Source of the DNA: Aquabacterium sp.
GTDB taxonomy: Bacteria; Pseudomonadota; Gammaproteobacteria; Burkholderiales; Burkholderiaceae_C
Assembly: GCA_030654395.1 (NCBI GenBank)
Contig: JAURXM010000031.1
Span: 1-64,000 of the forward strand
Length of the DNA: 64,000 bases
Direction of reading: 5' to 3'
Below are positions 55,851 to 63,844 of the stretch, piece by piece; positions within the stretch are counted from its first letter, which is position 1, and each line of letters begins with the position of its first letter. Below the pieces are notes generated by a model, which had not been told where the DNA came from, ran no database searches, and worked only from the letters and a program-made list of their open reading frames with translations. The position numbers and the translations under genes were made by a program.

Positions 55851-56390
55851 ATGAGCCACCCTGAGCACATCAACACAGCCGACGGTCTGGCACGCTGCAT
55901 GGGCAACAGGGCGCTGTATCAACGCTTGCTGCACAATTTTGCGAAAACCCAACATGACTTCGCGCTGCAAATGCAAGCCGCACCAGACCGCGAATCAGCC
56001 CTGCTGATCATCCATACCTTCAAGAGTCTGGCAGGCACCATCGGGGCCACCCAACTGAGTCAGGCCGCAGCCAAACTAGAAGCGGCGATGTTGGCCACGC
56101 TGGATGAACTTCAACATGTACTGATCGATATTGAGCAGTTCAATGGGCCTGCGGTGGCCCCTGTTGCACCAACCCAAACCCATCTCGATGACAGCGCCCT
56201 GCCCTCGCAATGGAGCAAGCTGTCTGCCCTGATAGCCCACAGCGATGCCCACGCCAAAGACCTGCTCAGCGAGGTACTGCGCAACTGGCCAGACCTGCTT
56301 CAACAAACCCATGTCAGCGCATTGCATGCCGCACTGGATCGCTACGACTTTACGGCTGCCGCACAGGCCCTGAAACACATCCAAGCTTGA
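55851..56390 (+). CDS. Free-standing Hpt domain protein
   Basis: This 179-residue protein has an Hpt domain in its first 100 residues, with the phospho-accepting His55 in IIHTFKSLAGTIGA. The C-terminal part (about 118-179) resembles the conserved region that follows Hpt domains in large hybrid kinases, ending LDRYDFTAAAQALKHI. It has no kinase or REC domain of its own. It could carry phosphate between REC-ending hybrid kinases and response regulators. Its stop codon abuts that of the convergent HD-GYP response regulator without a gap. Confidence 0.88.
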   Translation: MSHPEHINTADGLARCMGNRALYQRLLHNFAKTQHDFALQMQAAPDRESALLIIHTFKSLAGTIGATQLSQAAAKLEAAMLATLDELQHVLIDIEQFNGPAVAPVAPTQTHLDDSALPSQWSKLSALIAHSDAHAKDLLSEVLRNWPDLLQQTHVSALHAALDRYDFTAAAQALKHIQA

Positions 56391-57455
56391 TCAGCCCGCA
56401 TGGTCGAAGACCTGTGCGCTCTCTTCCGCGTACAAAGTCATCACGCGCAATATCTCAAACTGTTGCAGGAAGAAGCAATCGAGCAAGGTCGGATCGAACG
56501 CGCCGCCTCGCTCCTCGGCCATCACAGCCAAGGCCTGAGAGGGGCTCATGGCATCCTTGTACGGCCTGCGGTTCATCAAGGCATCGAACACATCCGCAAT
56601 CGCCACAATGCGACCAAACAGCGGGATTTGCTCACCCTGCAAACCCTGAGGGTAGCCGCCGCCATCCCAGCGTTCATGGTGTGTCAACGCAATCATCCGC
56701 GCCGTTGACAACAACTCATTGTCATGGCGACCGATGATGTTGGCGCCAATTTGAGGATGCTGTCGCACCACCTCTAGCTCCTCGGGCGACAAAGGCCCCG
56801 GCTTCAACAAAATATCATCGGGCACGCCAATTTTGCCCACATCGTGCATGGCAGCAGTCTGAAACAAAAGCTGCACGGCCTGCGGCCCCAAACCAGCTTG
56901 CTGCGCGACCAAACGGGCAATGTGGCTCAAGCGCACCACGTGGTTGCCCGTCTTGTTGTTCTTGAACTCAGCCGCCCGCCCCAGCTGCCTGATCAGATGC
57001 TGTCGCGACGCCACCAACTCACTCGTGCGTTGCGCCACCATGCGCTCTAACTCGCGCGACTGATCAAACAAGGCCAAATGCGTGCGCACACGGGCCTGCA
57101 CCAGCGGGGGGCTGATCGGCTTGGTGATGTAGTCGACAGCGCCCAAGCTCAGCCCCAAGCTCTCATCCTCAACCGTGCTCATGGCGGTCACAAAAATGAT
57201 GGGGATACGGCGGCGATCAGGGTTGGTTTGGATGCGACGGCAGACCTCGTGCCCACTCAGATCGGGCATCAAGATGTCCAGCAAAATCAAGTCAGGAGGA
57301 TCGTCTGAATAGGCAATTTTCAAAGCCAGCTCGCCTGACGTGGCCACCCGGATACGGTAGTCCTCGCCCAGCACCTTGGACAACAACTCGATGTTCGCAG
57401 GCGAATCATCGGCCACCAAAATCGTGGGCCGACGCAACTCCAGACTCGCTGACAT
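56391..57455 (-). CDS. Response regulator with HD-GYP output domain
   Basis: This 354-residue protein has an N-terminal REC domain with phospho-acceptor Asp60 and Lys112, a short coiled coil (about 128-160) and an HD-GYP domain: HD at 204-205, HH at 259-260, GYP at 267-269 and an RRPYK end. The motif HHERWDGGGYP is complete, so cyclic di-GMP hydrolysis is likely. It converges with the Hpt gene, its likely phosphodonor by context. No promoter is evident in the short gap to the cNMP-binding protein gene on the same strand. Confidence 0.93.
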   Translation of the reverse strand: MSASLELRRPTILVADDSPANIELLSKVLGEDYRIRVATSGELALKIAYSDDPPDLILLDILMPDLSGHEVCRRIQTNPDRRRIPIIFVTAMSTVEDESLGLSLGAVDYITKPISPPLVQARVRTHLALFDQSRELERMVAQRTSELVASRQHLIRQLGRAAEFKNNKTGNHVVRLSHIARLVAQQAGLGPQAVQLLFQTAAMHDVGKIGVPDDILLKPGPLSPEELEVVRQHPQIGANIIGRHDNELLSTARMIALTHHERWDGGGYPQGLQGEQIPLFGRIVAIADVFDALMNRRPYKDAMSPSQALAVMAEERGGAFDPTLLDCFFLQQFEILRVMTLYAEESAQVFDHAG

Positions 57456-57518
57456 GCCTTACTTCCCCAGTGATTGGTTACTGAACTGAGCCATGGTCTC
57501 GCCGCCCGGCAGCGCCCT

Positions 57519-58010
57519 TCAGGCCGAAGGGATCTGCCGCGTCATGTTCGCCCGCATGCGCTGCGCCATGACCGCGCCCGCCGCCCTCACGACTTCAACC
57601 GCCACAGAGGGCACTCGGGCAGCGAGCTCCTCAAACCGTGGCAAGCGCAAAGCGTAGATGACACAAGGCGTCATGGCCTCGACATTGGCCATGCGCGGAC
57701 CATCGGCAAACAAACCTGGCTCTCCGCAAATACAACCGGGTCGCAAAATCGCAATGCGCGAGGCACCAGGCGCCGCGCCAGTGACAAACACCTGCAAAGA
57801 GCCTTGACCTAGAAAATAAACTGTGCGGTCGTGGTCACCTTGTTTGGCCAACAAATCACCCGAGCGCAACTCATGTCGCGTCAGATACTGGCAAAACGTG
57901 CGCCATTGCTGCGGGTCCAAGCGCGGACGGAACGCATCCTCCGTGTTCAGCGTCTGTATCGCCTGAATCAGTTCCGTAGAGTCCATCGTTGCCTCAAGTT
58001 CGATCGCCAT
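57519..58010 (-). CDS. Cyclic-nucleotide-binding domain protein without DNA-binding domain
   Basis: This 163-residue protein consists of one Crp-type cNMP-binding domain (about 30-145): LAKQGDHDRTVYFLGQGSLQVF and CGEPGLFADGPRMANVEAMTP are the family core. No HTH follows. The short basic C-terminal tail is RMRANMTRQ. It would sense cAMP, cyclic di-GMP or another ligand and act on a partner protein. Two starts have good ribosome sites: ATG 58010 (GGAG 7 bases upstream) and ATG 57986 (GAGG 5 bases upstream). It follows mnmE on the same strand, 126 bases away. Confidence 0.85.
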   Translation of the reverse strand: MAIELEATMDSTELIQAIQTLNTEDAFRPRLDPQQWRTFCQYLTRHELRSGDLLAKQGDHDRTVYFLGQGSLQVFVTGAAPGASRIAILRPGCICGEPGLFADGPRMANVEAMTPCVIYALRLPRFEELAARVPSVAVEVVRAAGAVMAQRMRANMTRQIPSA

Positions 58011-58136
58011 GTTGGCGCTCCGCCGCGCAGCACCTGAATTTAATCCATCACGGCCCACCGTGTGCAAGTTTCGACAGCGTCGAACTGCATTTGTTCTCCG
58101 TGATACCACGGCGCAGCATCACTGAACAGCCGAACC

Positions 58137-59546
58137 CTATTTGCCGATGCAAAAACGCGTGAATATTTCACCTAAAAGGTCATCCGCTGAGAACGCCCCG
58201 GTGATCGTGCCCAACGCGTTATGGGCCAACCTCAGCTCTTCGGCCAGCAAATCCAAAGCGCCATCACTCAATGCGGCATGGGCCTGTGCGCCTTGCAGAT
58301 GCCCCCGGGCCATGCGCAAGGCTTGCACGTGTCGCTGCCTGGCGATGAATACCCCCTCAGGCGCTGCTTGCCACCCCGCGATCTCCAACAAGGCTTGGCG
58401 CAAGGCCTGCAAACCATCTCCGGTTCGCGCAGACAAAACCAAGGCATCGCCACGAGACTCGCCGCCTGGCGCCGCATCGGCCTTGTTGAATACATGAACA
58501 ACCGGCACACCTTGTGGCAAGCGTGCCGCGATGGCCGCATCCGCCTGAGCGTAGACGGCGTCATCCACACGCGTCAAATCATGCAAAAACAGCACCGCAT
58601 CGGCCCCGCCAATGGCCTCCCAGCTGCGGGCCATGCCGATACGCTCGACTTCATCTGAGGCTTCATCATCAGCCCGCAAACCTGCCGTGTCGACCACATG
58701 CAGCGGCACGCCCTCGATTTGGATCGTCTCACTGACCTTGTCGCGTGTGGTGCCCGCAATCGGCGTGACGATGGCCAGCTCCGCCCCCGCCAAGGCATTG
58801 AGCAAGGAGCTTTTGCCAGCATTAGGCTGCCCCGCAATCACCACCTGCAACCCTTCGCGCAGCAAGGCACCCTGACGGGCTTGGGCCAACACACCGTCCA
58901 AGGTGAGCGCCAAGGTGTCAAGCCGCCCGCGGGCATTGGCCTTTTCCAAGAAGTCGATTTCTTCTTCAGGGAAGTCCAATGTCGCCTCGACCAGCATGCG
59001 CAGATTGATCAATTGATCGCGCAAAGCCTCAATCTGCTTCGAAAACACACCGGCCAACGACCGGCTGGCAGAGCGCGCGGCCGCCTCCGTACTGGCATCG
59101 ATCAAGTCAGCAATGGCCTCGGCCTGGGCCAAGTCAATCTTGTCATTCAAAAAGGCCCGCTGCGTGAACTCACCGGGCTCAGCCAAGCGCAAACCGGGCA
59201 AGCACTCACGCTCGCTTGTCGGGTCGACCTCGATGGCGGCCTCTAGACACCGGGCCAGCAACAACTGCATCACCACCGGCCCGCCATGGCCTTGTAGCTC
59301 CAGCACATCTTCGCCGGTATAGCTGTGCGGCCCCGGAAAGTACAAAGCCAAGCCGTGGTCAAGGGCCTCACCATGCGCATCTTTAAAGGGGCCGTACGTC
59401 GCCATGCGGGGGGTCAGCTCACGCCCACACAAAGCCTTCACCAAAGGCATCAAACCCCGACCGGAGACCCGGACGATACCCACGGCACCACGGCCGGAGG
59501 CGGTGGCCACCGCCACGATGGGGACATTGTGCTCACGCCACGACAT
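58137..59546 (-). CDS. mnmE: tRNA modification GTPase MnmE
   Basis: MnmE (TrmE) binds formyl-tetrahydrofolate and, with MnmG, modifies U34 of tRNA. The 469-residue protein has an N-terminal tetrahydrofolate-binding domain (APGxFT-type region read here as [12 protein letters not shown]), a helical domain and an inserted GTPase domain with GQPNAGKSS at about 239-247, GTTRDKVSE and NKAD. The C-terminal Cys motif CIGK (466-469) is intact. It is the usual neighbour of yidC in this origin region, although here another gene and a miniprotein lie between. Confidence 0.98.
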   Translation of the reverse strand: MSWREHNVPIVAVATASGRGAVGIVRVSGRGLMPLVKALCGRELTPRMATYGPFKDAHGEALDHGLALYFPGPHSYTGEDVLELQGHGGPVVMQLLLARCLEAAIEVDPTSERECLPGLRLAEPGEFTQRAFLNDKIDLAQAEAIADLIDASTEAAARSASRSLAGVFSKQIEALRDQLINLRMLVEATLDFPEEEIDFLEKANARGRLDTLALTLDGVLAQARQGALLREGLQVVIAGQPNAGKSSLLNALAGAELAIVTPIAGTTRDKVSETIQIEGVPLHVVDTAGLRADDEASDEVERIGMARSWEAIGGADAVLFLHDLTRVDDAVYAQADAAIAARLPQGVPVVHVFNKADAAPGGESRGDALVLSARTGDGLQALRQALLEIAGWQAAPEGVFIARQRHVQALRMARGHLQGAQAHAALSDGALDLLAEELRLAHNALGTITGAFSADDLLGEIFTRFCIGK

Positions 59547-59700
59547 TGCCTGACACCCTCCACGCGTTCGCGCTACATACTCAGATCAACAAAGCGACAT
59601 TGTCCCCTGTGGACACCCTCACCTGCGGGTTCTTGCGCACAAACCCCGATGACTTCGCCTGCGCGAGCGCATAACCTCGCTCGCATAACAAGGCCCATTC

Positions 59701-60618
59701 ATGTTGCAACGCATATCCAGTTGGTTATTCCTGTTCGGCGCGATCGCAGTCGGTATCTATACGGTGCTGCATTTCAACTTCGACCCGGCGCCCATTGCCA
59801 CCCACTTCCTGTTCCCGTATTACGCCATCTGCGTGGTGATGCAGTACATCTGGCCAGAGCAACCCAATAAATTCGAGCGCGGTGAGCTGCTCAACGACCT
59901 GATCCACAACGCCGCCTTGGTCGGCATCACCAGTTTTCAGACCTTTTTTGTACACAGTTTGGTCGCGATGACAGGTGCCGGCTTGTTGTTCAAATACGGT
60001 GCACTGCCCGATGCCTACGCGGCCCACAACCTGCCCATGTGGGGACAGGTGGTGATTGCCTACCTGACGTTTGACTTCATGTTCTACGTCACGCACCGCA
60101 TGGCCCACGACATCGACGCGCTGTGGCGCCTGCACAGCGTGCACCACTGTGCGCACCGCCTGAGTGTGCTCAACGCCAGCCGTGCCCACCCTGTTGATTT
60201 GATTTGGCGCCGTCTGCTGCCGATCTTTGTCACCTTTCAGACGGGCGTCAGTCCCGAGGCCTTCGTCATGAGCGGCATGATCGGCAGCGTTTTGGCCACC
60301 ATCACGCACATGAACGTGGCCTTCAGTTTTGGTCCGCTCAACTACATCATCGGCACCAACGAGATCCACCGCTGGCACCACTCGGACAAGCTCGAAGAGG
60401 CCAAAAACTTCAGCATCTTCATGCTCTGGGACAGGCTGTTTGGCACCTACGTCTACCCTGCTGATCGGCCACGTCCGGATCGCTTGGGTCTGTTCAATGA
60501 AAACCACTACCCGCTGCACAACTATCTGGGCCAGTTGCTCGTCCCGCTGAAGTGGAAGCAAATCAAAGCCCGACAAGCCCAAGTGGCGCAACCGGCCACA
60601 ACCCGCGCTGCACACTGA
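59701..60618 (+). CDS. Sterol desaturase/fatty acid hydroxylase-family protein, copy 2
   Basis: This 305-residue membrane protein has the three di-iron histidine boxes: HRMAH (132-136), HSVHH (145-149) and HRWHH (223-227). About four hydrophobic segments are seen, at the N-terminus (6-24), 34-50, 72-97 and 115-130. An extra region, NENHYPLHNYL, lies near the C-terminus. The substrate is unknown; alkylglycerol or carotenoid hydroxylation are family precedents only. It is on the plus strand between mnmE and yidC, both on the minus strand. A diverged paralogue lies at 46.1-47.1 kb. Confidence 0.92.
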   Translation: MLQRISSWLFLFGAIAVGIYTVLHFNFDPAPIATHFLFPYYAICVVMQYIWPEQPNKFERGELLNDLIHNAALVGITSFQTFFVHSLVAMTGAGLLFKYGALPDAYAAHNLPMWGQVVIAYLTFDFMFYVTHRMAHDIDALWRLHSVHHCAHRLSVLNASRAHPVDLIWRRLLPIFVTFQTGVSPEAFVMSGMIGSVLATITHMNVAFSFGPLNYIIGTNEIHRWHHSDKLEEAKNFSIFMLWDRLFGTYVYPADRPRPDRLGLFNENHYPLHNYLGQLLVPLKWKQIKARQAQVAQPATTRAAH

Positions 60619-60865
60619 ACGGATCGTTACATGGCGGTACTTGCTCTTTGATATTGATTGGCGTTAAACGACACATCGATAGCGCGCCTTGGGAATACAC
60701 CGCACCACCACCATCCCTGAGCCCAGCACGTGGGCCATGATGAGCTTGGGCTTGGTCGCACTGGTTTGGCGCACACGCAGCTGCTGATGGGTGTGAGCCC
60801 TTTGATGTGAGGCGGATTCACGCCAGCGTCACCAAGGGGCACGACCATGGCACCAATGTTGCAAT

Positions 60866-60877
60866 GGTCAATTGACC
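60866..60877. promoter_or_regulatory. Perfect 12-base palindrome upstream of the miniprotein gene
   Basis: GGTCAATTGACC is a perfect palindrome, 23 bases before the ATG of the 42-residue gene. It lies in the 282-base gap after the second sterol-desaturase-family gene. An operator role is possible. I see no clear -35/-10 pair, and no other feature in the rest of the gap. Confidence 0.4.
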
Positions 60878-60900
60878 TATCGTGACAACTTGGAGGCCTC

Positions 60901-61029
60901 ATGCTCGACCTGCTCAACAGTTATCTCAAATTTGGCATCTCATCGAACGGAGATCAATCCGGTTGGCCACTCGGCATCGCCATGGTCTTGATCACGGTCA
61001 TGATCTTGAAACGCCGGGCCAGAAACTGA
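60901..61029 (+). CDS. 42-residue small membrane protein
   Basis: This short gene has ATG at 60901 with GGAGG 5 bases upstream and a TGA at 61027-61029. The product is a 42-residue protein with a polar N-terminal half (MLDLLNSYLKF, then a Ser/Asn/Gly/Asp linker) and a single C-terminal membrane segment (GWPLGIAMVLITVMIL) followed by KRRARN. This is an N-out or N-in anchored miniprotein; the basic tail suggests a cytoplasmic C-terminus. A strong bidirectional terminator starts 14 bases after its stop. I do not recognise a family. It could be a regulator of a membrane partner or a toxin-like peptide. Confidence 0.65.
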   Translation: MLDLLNSYLKFGISSNGDQSGWPLGIAMVLITVMILKRRARN

Positions 61030-61043
61030 AAACCCGCACCCAC

Positions 61044-61081
61044 AAAAAAGCCGCCTAGCAATGCATGCTGGCGGCTTTTTT
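61044..61081. terminator. Bidirectional Rho-independent terminator between the miniprotein gene and yidC
   Basis: AAAAAAGCCGCC (61044-61055) and GGCGGCTTTTTT (61070-61081) pair, and the stem extends through AGCA/TGCT around an ATGCA loop with one bulge. A-runs and T-runs on both sides let it end transcription from both strands. Confidence 0.95.
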
Positions 61082-61113
61082 ATCTGACCGGTCAAGCCGG
61101 TCAAACACACGGC

Positions 61114-62829
61114 TTAGTTGGTCACACCCATACGCTTGTTGATCATCCACTGCTGGGCAATCGACAACACGTTATTGGTCAACCAATACAACACCAAGCC
61201 TGCGGGGAAGAAGAAGAACATCACCGAGAACAACATCGGCATGATCCACATCATCTTGGCTTGGATCGGATCCGGCGGCGTCGGGTTCAACCAGGTTTGC
61301 AGCAAGGTCGACGCGGTCATCAAGGCGGGCAGCACAAAGAACGGATCTTTGACTGACAAGTCAACGATCCAGCCAATCCAAGGTGCGTTGCGGATCTCAA
61401 CCGAGGATGACAACACCGAGTACAGCGCAATGAACACCGGGATCTGGATCACGATAGGCAAGCAGCCGCCAATCGGATTGACCTTCTCCTCGCGGTAGAT
61501 CTTGAGCATTTCCTGTTGCATCTTTTGCGGCTCATCCTTGAGCTGCTCGCGCATGACTTGGATACGCGGATTCAGCGCCTTCATCTTGGCCATCGAGCGG
61601 TAAGCACTGGCATTGAGCCAATAAAAAGCCGCCTTGAGCAAGACCACCAAAGCCACGATCGCCCAGCCCCAGTTGTTCAGCAAACCGTGCAGGTGATGGA
61701 GCAACCAGAACAAAGGCTTGGCCATGATGGTGGTCCAGCCATAGTCCTTGACCAACTCCAAACCCGGGGCCAACTCGCTGAGCTTGATCTCTTCTTGAGG
61801 GCCAACGAACAGCTTGGTATTCAGGGACTTGGTCTGACCAGCAGCCACGTCACCCAAAGGGAACAACATGCCCGTCGCATACAAATTGGTGTTGACCTTT
61901 TGCGTAAAGAATTCGCGCGGCAACTTGTCGTTTTGCAACCAAGCTGAAGCGAAGTGATGCTGCACCATCGCTACCCAGCCGTTGTCGTCGTGCTTCTCGA
62001 ACTCCACCTTGCCAGTTTCGATGTTTGTGAACTCGGCCTTTTGGTACTTGCCCTTTTCCGAGTAAATCGCCATGCCGGTGTAAGCCTGTGGGCCACCCAT
62101 GAAAGCTGGGCCCTCAGCGGCTTTAGGCGCCGTGCCGTCACGCTCAATCTGCACGTACAACTGGGGCTTGATGGTCGCCGTCGACTCATTGACCACATCC
62201 TGCTTCACGTCGATGGCGTAGTCGCCACGCTTAAAGACATACGTTTTAACCAGCTTGACGTCACCGACCGCCTCGGACACCAGCTTGACTGACAACTCGG
62301 CTGAGCCATGACCCAAGGTCCGTTCGCTGCTGACGACTTTGAATAAAGTTTTGTGGGTAGGCAAGGCTTGATCGCCCGCTGCCGAGCCGACCAAACCAGA
62401 CTGCGCCACATAGATGTGCGTGGGTGACTGATCCAACAGCACCATGCTGCGGCTGTGGTCATCCTGATCTTTGTGCTTGAGCAACTCAACCTTGACCAAA
62501 CTGCCACCCAATGTATCAATCGTGGCCTTGACCACGTCGCTGCTGACCGTGATCAACTCGCTTTGAGCTGGCACAGCCGAGCTTGCATCAGATGCAGCAC
62601 CCGCAGCGGCCGGTGCCCCTGACGGCGCCACAGCTGTCAATTGAGCGCTGGGTTTAGGCAAGATCGTTTCGCCTCCAGACACTGCGGCTGACGACCCAGC
62701 AGACACTGGCGCCACTGCAGCGGGCGCGAACAAGGACGGTTGGCCGGTGTGAAGCAGCCAGCCATCCCACAACATCAGCAGTGAGGCAGCAAACACCGAC
62801 CACAACAAGGCGCGACGCAGATCATTCAT
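61114..62829 (-). CDS. yidC: Membrane protein insertase YidC
   Basis: YidC inserts and folds proteins in the inner membrane, with or without SecYEG. The 571-residue protein starts MNDLRRALLWSVF with the first membrane helix, followed by the large periplasmic domain (about 60-360; Ala/Pro/Ser-rich linker at 30-70) and five C-terminal membrane helices. Characteristic are the KPLFWLLHHLH region, MKALNPRIQ and the conserved NPIGGCLP, as well as the hydrophobic FFFPAGLVLYWLTNN. ATG 62829 is chosen over 62841 because the family usually begins MND. yidD lies immediately upstream. Confidence 0.97.
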   Translation of the reverse strand: MNDLRRALLWSVFAASLLMLWDGWLLHTGQPSLFAPAAVAPVSAGSSAAVSGGETILPKPSAQLTAVAPSGAPAAAGAASDASSAVPAQSELITVSSDVVKATIDTLGGSLVKVELLKHKDQDDHSRSMVLLDQSPTHIYVAQSGLVGSAAGDQALPTHKTLFKVVSSERTLGHGSAELSVKLVSEAVGDVKLVKTYVFKRGDYAIDVKQDVVNESTATIKPQLYVQIERDGTAPKAAEGPAFMGGPQAYTGMAIYSEKGKYQKAEFTNIETGKVEFEKHDDNGWVAMVQHHFASAWLQNDKLPREFFTQKVNTNLYATGMLFPLGDVAAGQTKSLNTKLFVGPQEEIKLSELAPGLELVKDYGWTTIMAKPLFWLLHHLHGLLNNWGWAIVALVVLLKAAFYWLNASAYRSMAKMKALNPRIQVMREQLKDEPQKMQQEMLKIYREEKVNPIGGCLPIVIQIPVFIALYSVLSSSVEIRNAPWIGWIVDLSVKDPFFVLPALMTASTLLQTWLNPTPPDPIQAKMMWIMPMLFSVMFFFFPAGLVLYWLTNNVLSIAQQWMINKRMGVTN

Positions 62830-62837
62830 GAGCGAGG

Positions 62838-63119
62838 TCAATCCGACGAGGGTTTACAAAAACGGGAGAAAAGACCCTGCACCTGATCAGGCACAGGATC
62901 ATGGCCACCCGGACAAGCCGGATGACAACGTAGCAGACGCTTGGCTGTCAGGTAAGAACCTGAAGCCGGGCCATGACGCGCCAGCGCCTGCAAAGCATAT
63001 TGGGAACACGTAGGCGTGAACCGGCAAGCCGAGCCCAGCCAAGGGCTCAGAAAAAACCGATAGCCCCGAACCAAGCCAATCAGCACCCAGTTCACGGCAC
63101 CTGACACAGCACGCATCAT
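62838..63119 (-). CDS. yidD: Membrane protein insertion efficiency factor YidD
   Basis: YidD assists YidC-dependent membrane insertion. The 93-residue protein has the family signatures [21 protein letters not shown] and [14 protein letters not shown], with a hydrophobic N-terminal helix (about 8-22). Its ATG overlaps the rnpA stop by four bases (ATGA), and yidC starts 9 bases after its stop. The conserved order rnpA-yidD-yidC is intact. Confidence 0.96.
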   Translation of the reverse strand: MMRAVSGAVNWVLIGLVRGYRFFLSPWLGSACRFTPTCSQYALQALARHGPASGSYLTAKRLLRCHPACPGGHDPVPDQVQGLFSRFCKPSSD

Positions 63120-63655
63120 GCCGCACCTCGGGCGGGGTCTGTTGGCTTTGAGGGAGATTTAGGCGCCAGACGGGACCAGAGTTCGTCCATTTCTTGTCGC
63201 ACGAACGCCTGCAACGCCGCCGAAGCTGCGCTGGGGAACTGTTTGCGATCAAATGGCGCTCTCAGGCGCACGACCCAGCCATCCACCTCGTCACCAAACC
63301 GCCCCTGTGAACGAATAACGGGTGCATGTCGAAGCAAGGCTTCGCGCACCTGATGGCGAATCAAAGAACGGGTCACCGCACGTTTAGCCTGCTTTTTAGG
63401 CAGGACCAAACCCAACCGCCAAACGCGGTCGATCGGACTGGTCAACAAAGTGACGAGTTCACACACAACGCCTGCTTCTGCTGCATCCGCACTTGTTGAC
63501 AACACCAAAGGCAAATGGGTTGCCGTGGTGTCGTCCGCAAGCGGGCTTTGCCCCACACGAGGCAAAATATGCAACACAAAATGGGCGGTGCGCGCGACCG
63601 GGCGCGAGCCCAAAGCCCTCTGAAAATCAGCAGCTTTCAGGCTAGGTGCACGCAC
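63116..63655 (-). CDS. rnpA: RNase P protein component
   Basis: RnpA is the protein part of ribonuclease P, which matures tRNA 5' ends. The 179-residue protein is longer than the usual 115-130 residues, owing to an insertion of about 45 residues in the N-terminal half and a tail. The RNA-binding core reads [26 protein letters not shown], where the usual R-N-R-x-K-R is R-S-L-I-R-H. The start is GTG, 54 bases before rpmH's stop is reached. It sits between rpmH and yidD, as in most bacteria. Confidence 0.93.
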   Translation of the reverse strand: MRAPSLKAADFQRALGSRPVARTAHFVLHILPRVGQSPLADDTTATHLPLVLSTSADAAEAGVVCELVTLLTSPIDRVWRLGLVLPKKQAKRAVTRSLIRHQVREALLRHAPVIRSQGRFGDEVDGWVVRLRAPFDRKQFPSAASAALQAFVRQEMDELWSRLAPKSPSKPTDPARGAA

Positions 63656-63709
63656 GGTATAAAGGTGGTCAGGCCATGATAGCCAGCGACCAAGCCGTCA
63701 AATACGGGC

Positions 63710-63844
63710 TTACAGAGCCAAGAGCTTGCGGCCCTTAGCACGACGGGAGTTAATGACCTTGCGGCCCCCCTTGGTCTTCATGCGAACGAGAAAGCCGTGT
63801 GTACGGGCGCGGCGGGTCTTGGAAGGTTGATAGGTGCGTTTCAT
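63710..63844 (-). CDS. rpmH: 50S ribosomal protein L34
   Basis: L34 is a small basic protein of the large ribosomal subunit. The 44-residue sequence starts [18 protein letters not shown] and continues with [10 protein letters not shown] and [11 protein letters not shown], which is diagnostic for the family. ATG 63844 has AAGGA 5 bases upstream. It heads the rpmH-rnpA-yidD-yidC set. In the usual order the dnaA gene would lie to the right, beyond the window. Confidence 0.99.
   Translation of the reverse strand: MKRTYQPSKTRRARTHGFLVRMKTKGGRKVINSRRAKGRKLLAL

Noticed and set aside
60627-60917. 96-codon minus-strand frame before the miniprotein gene
   Set aside because: Product is Ser/Pro/Cys/Trp-rich with no motif and no ribosome site; another short minus-strand frame in the same gap also has no recognisable family.
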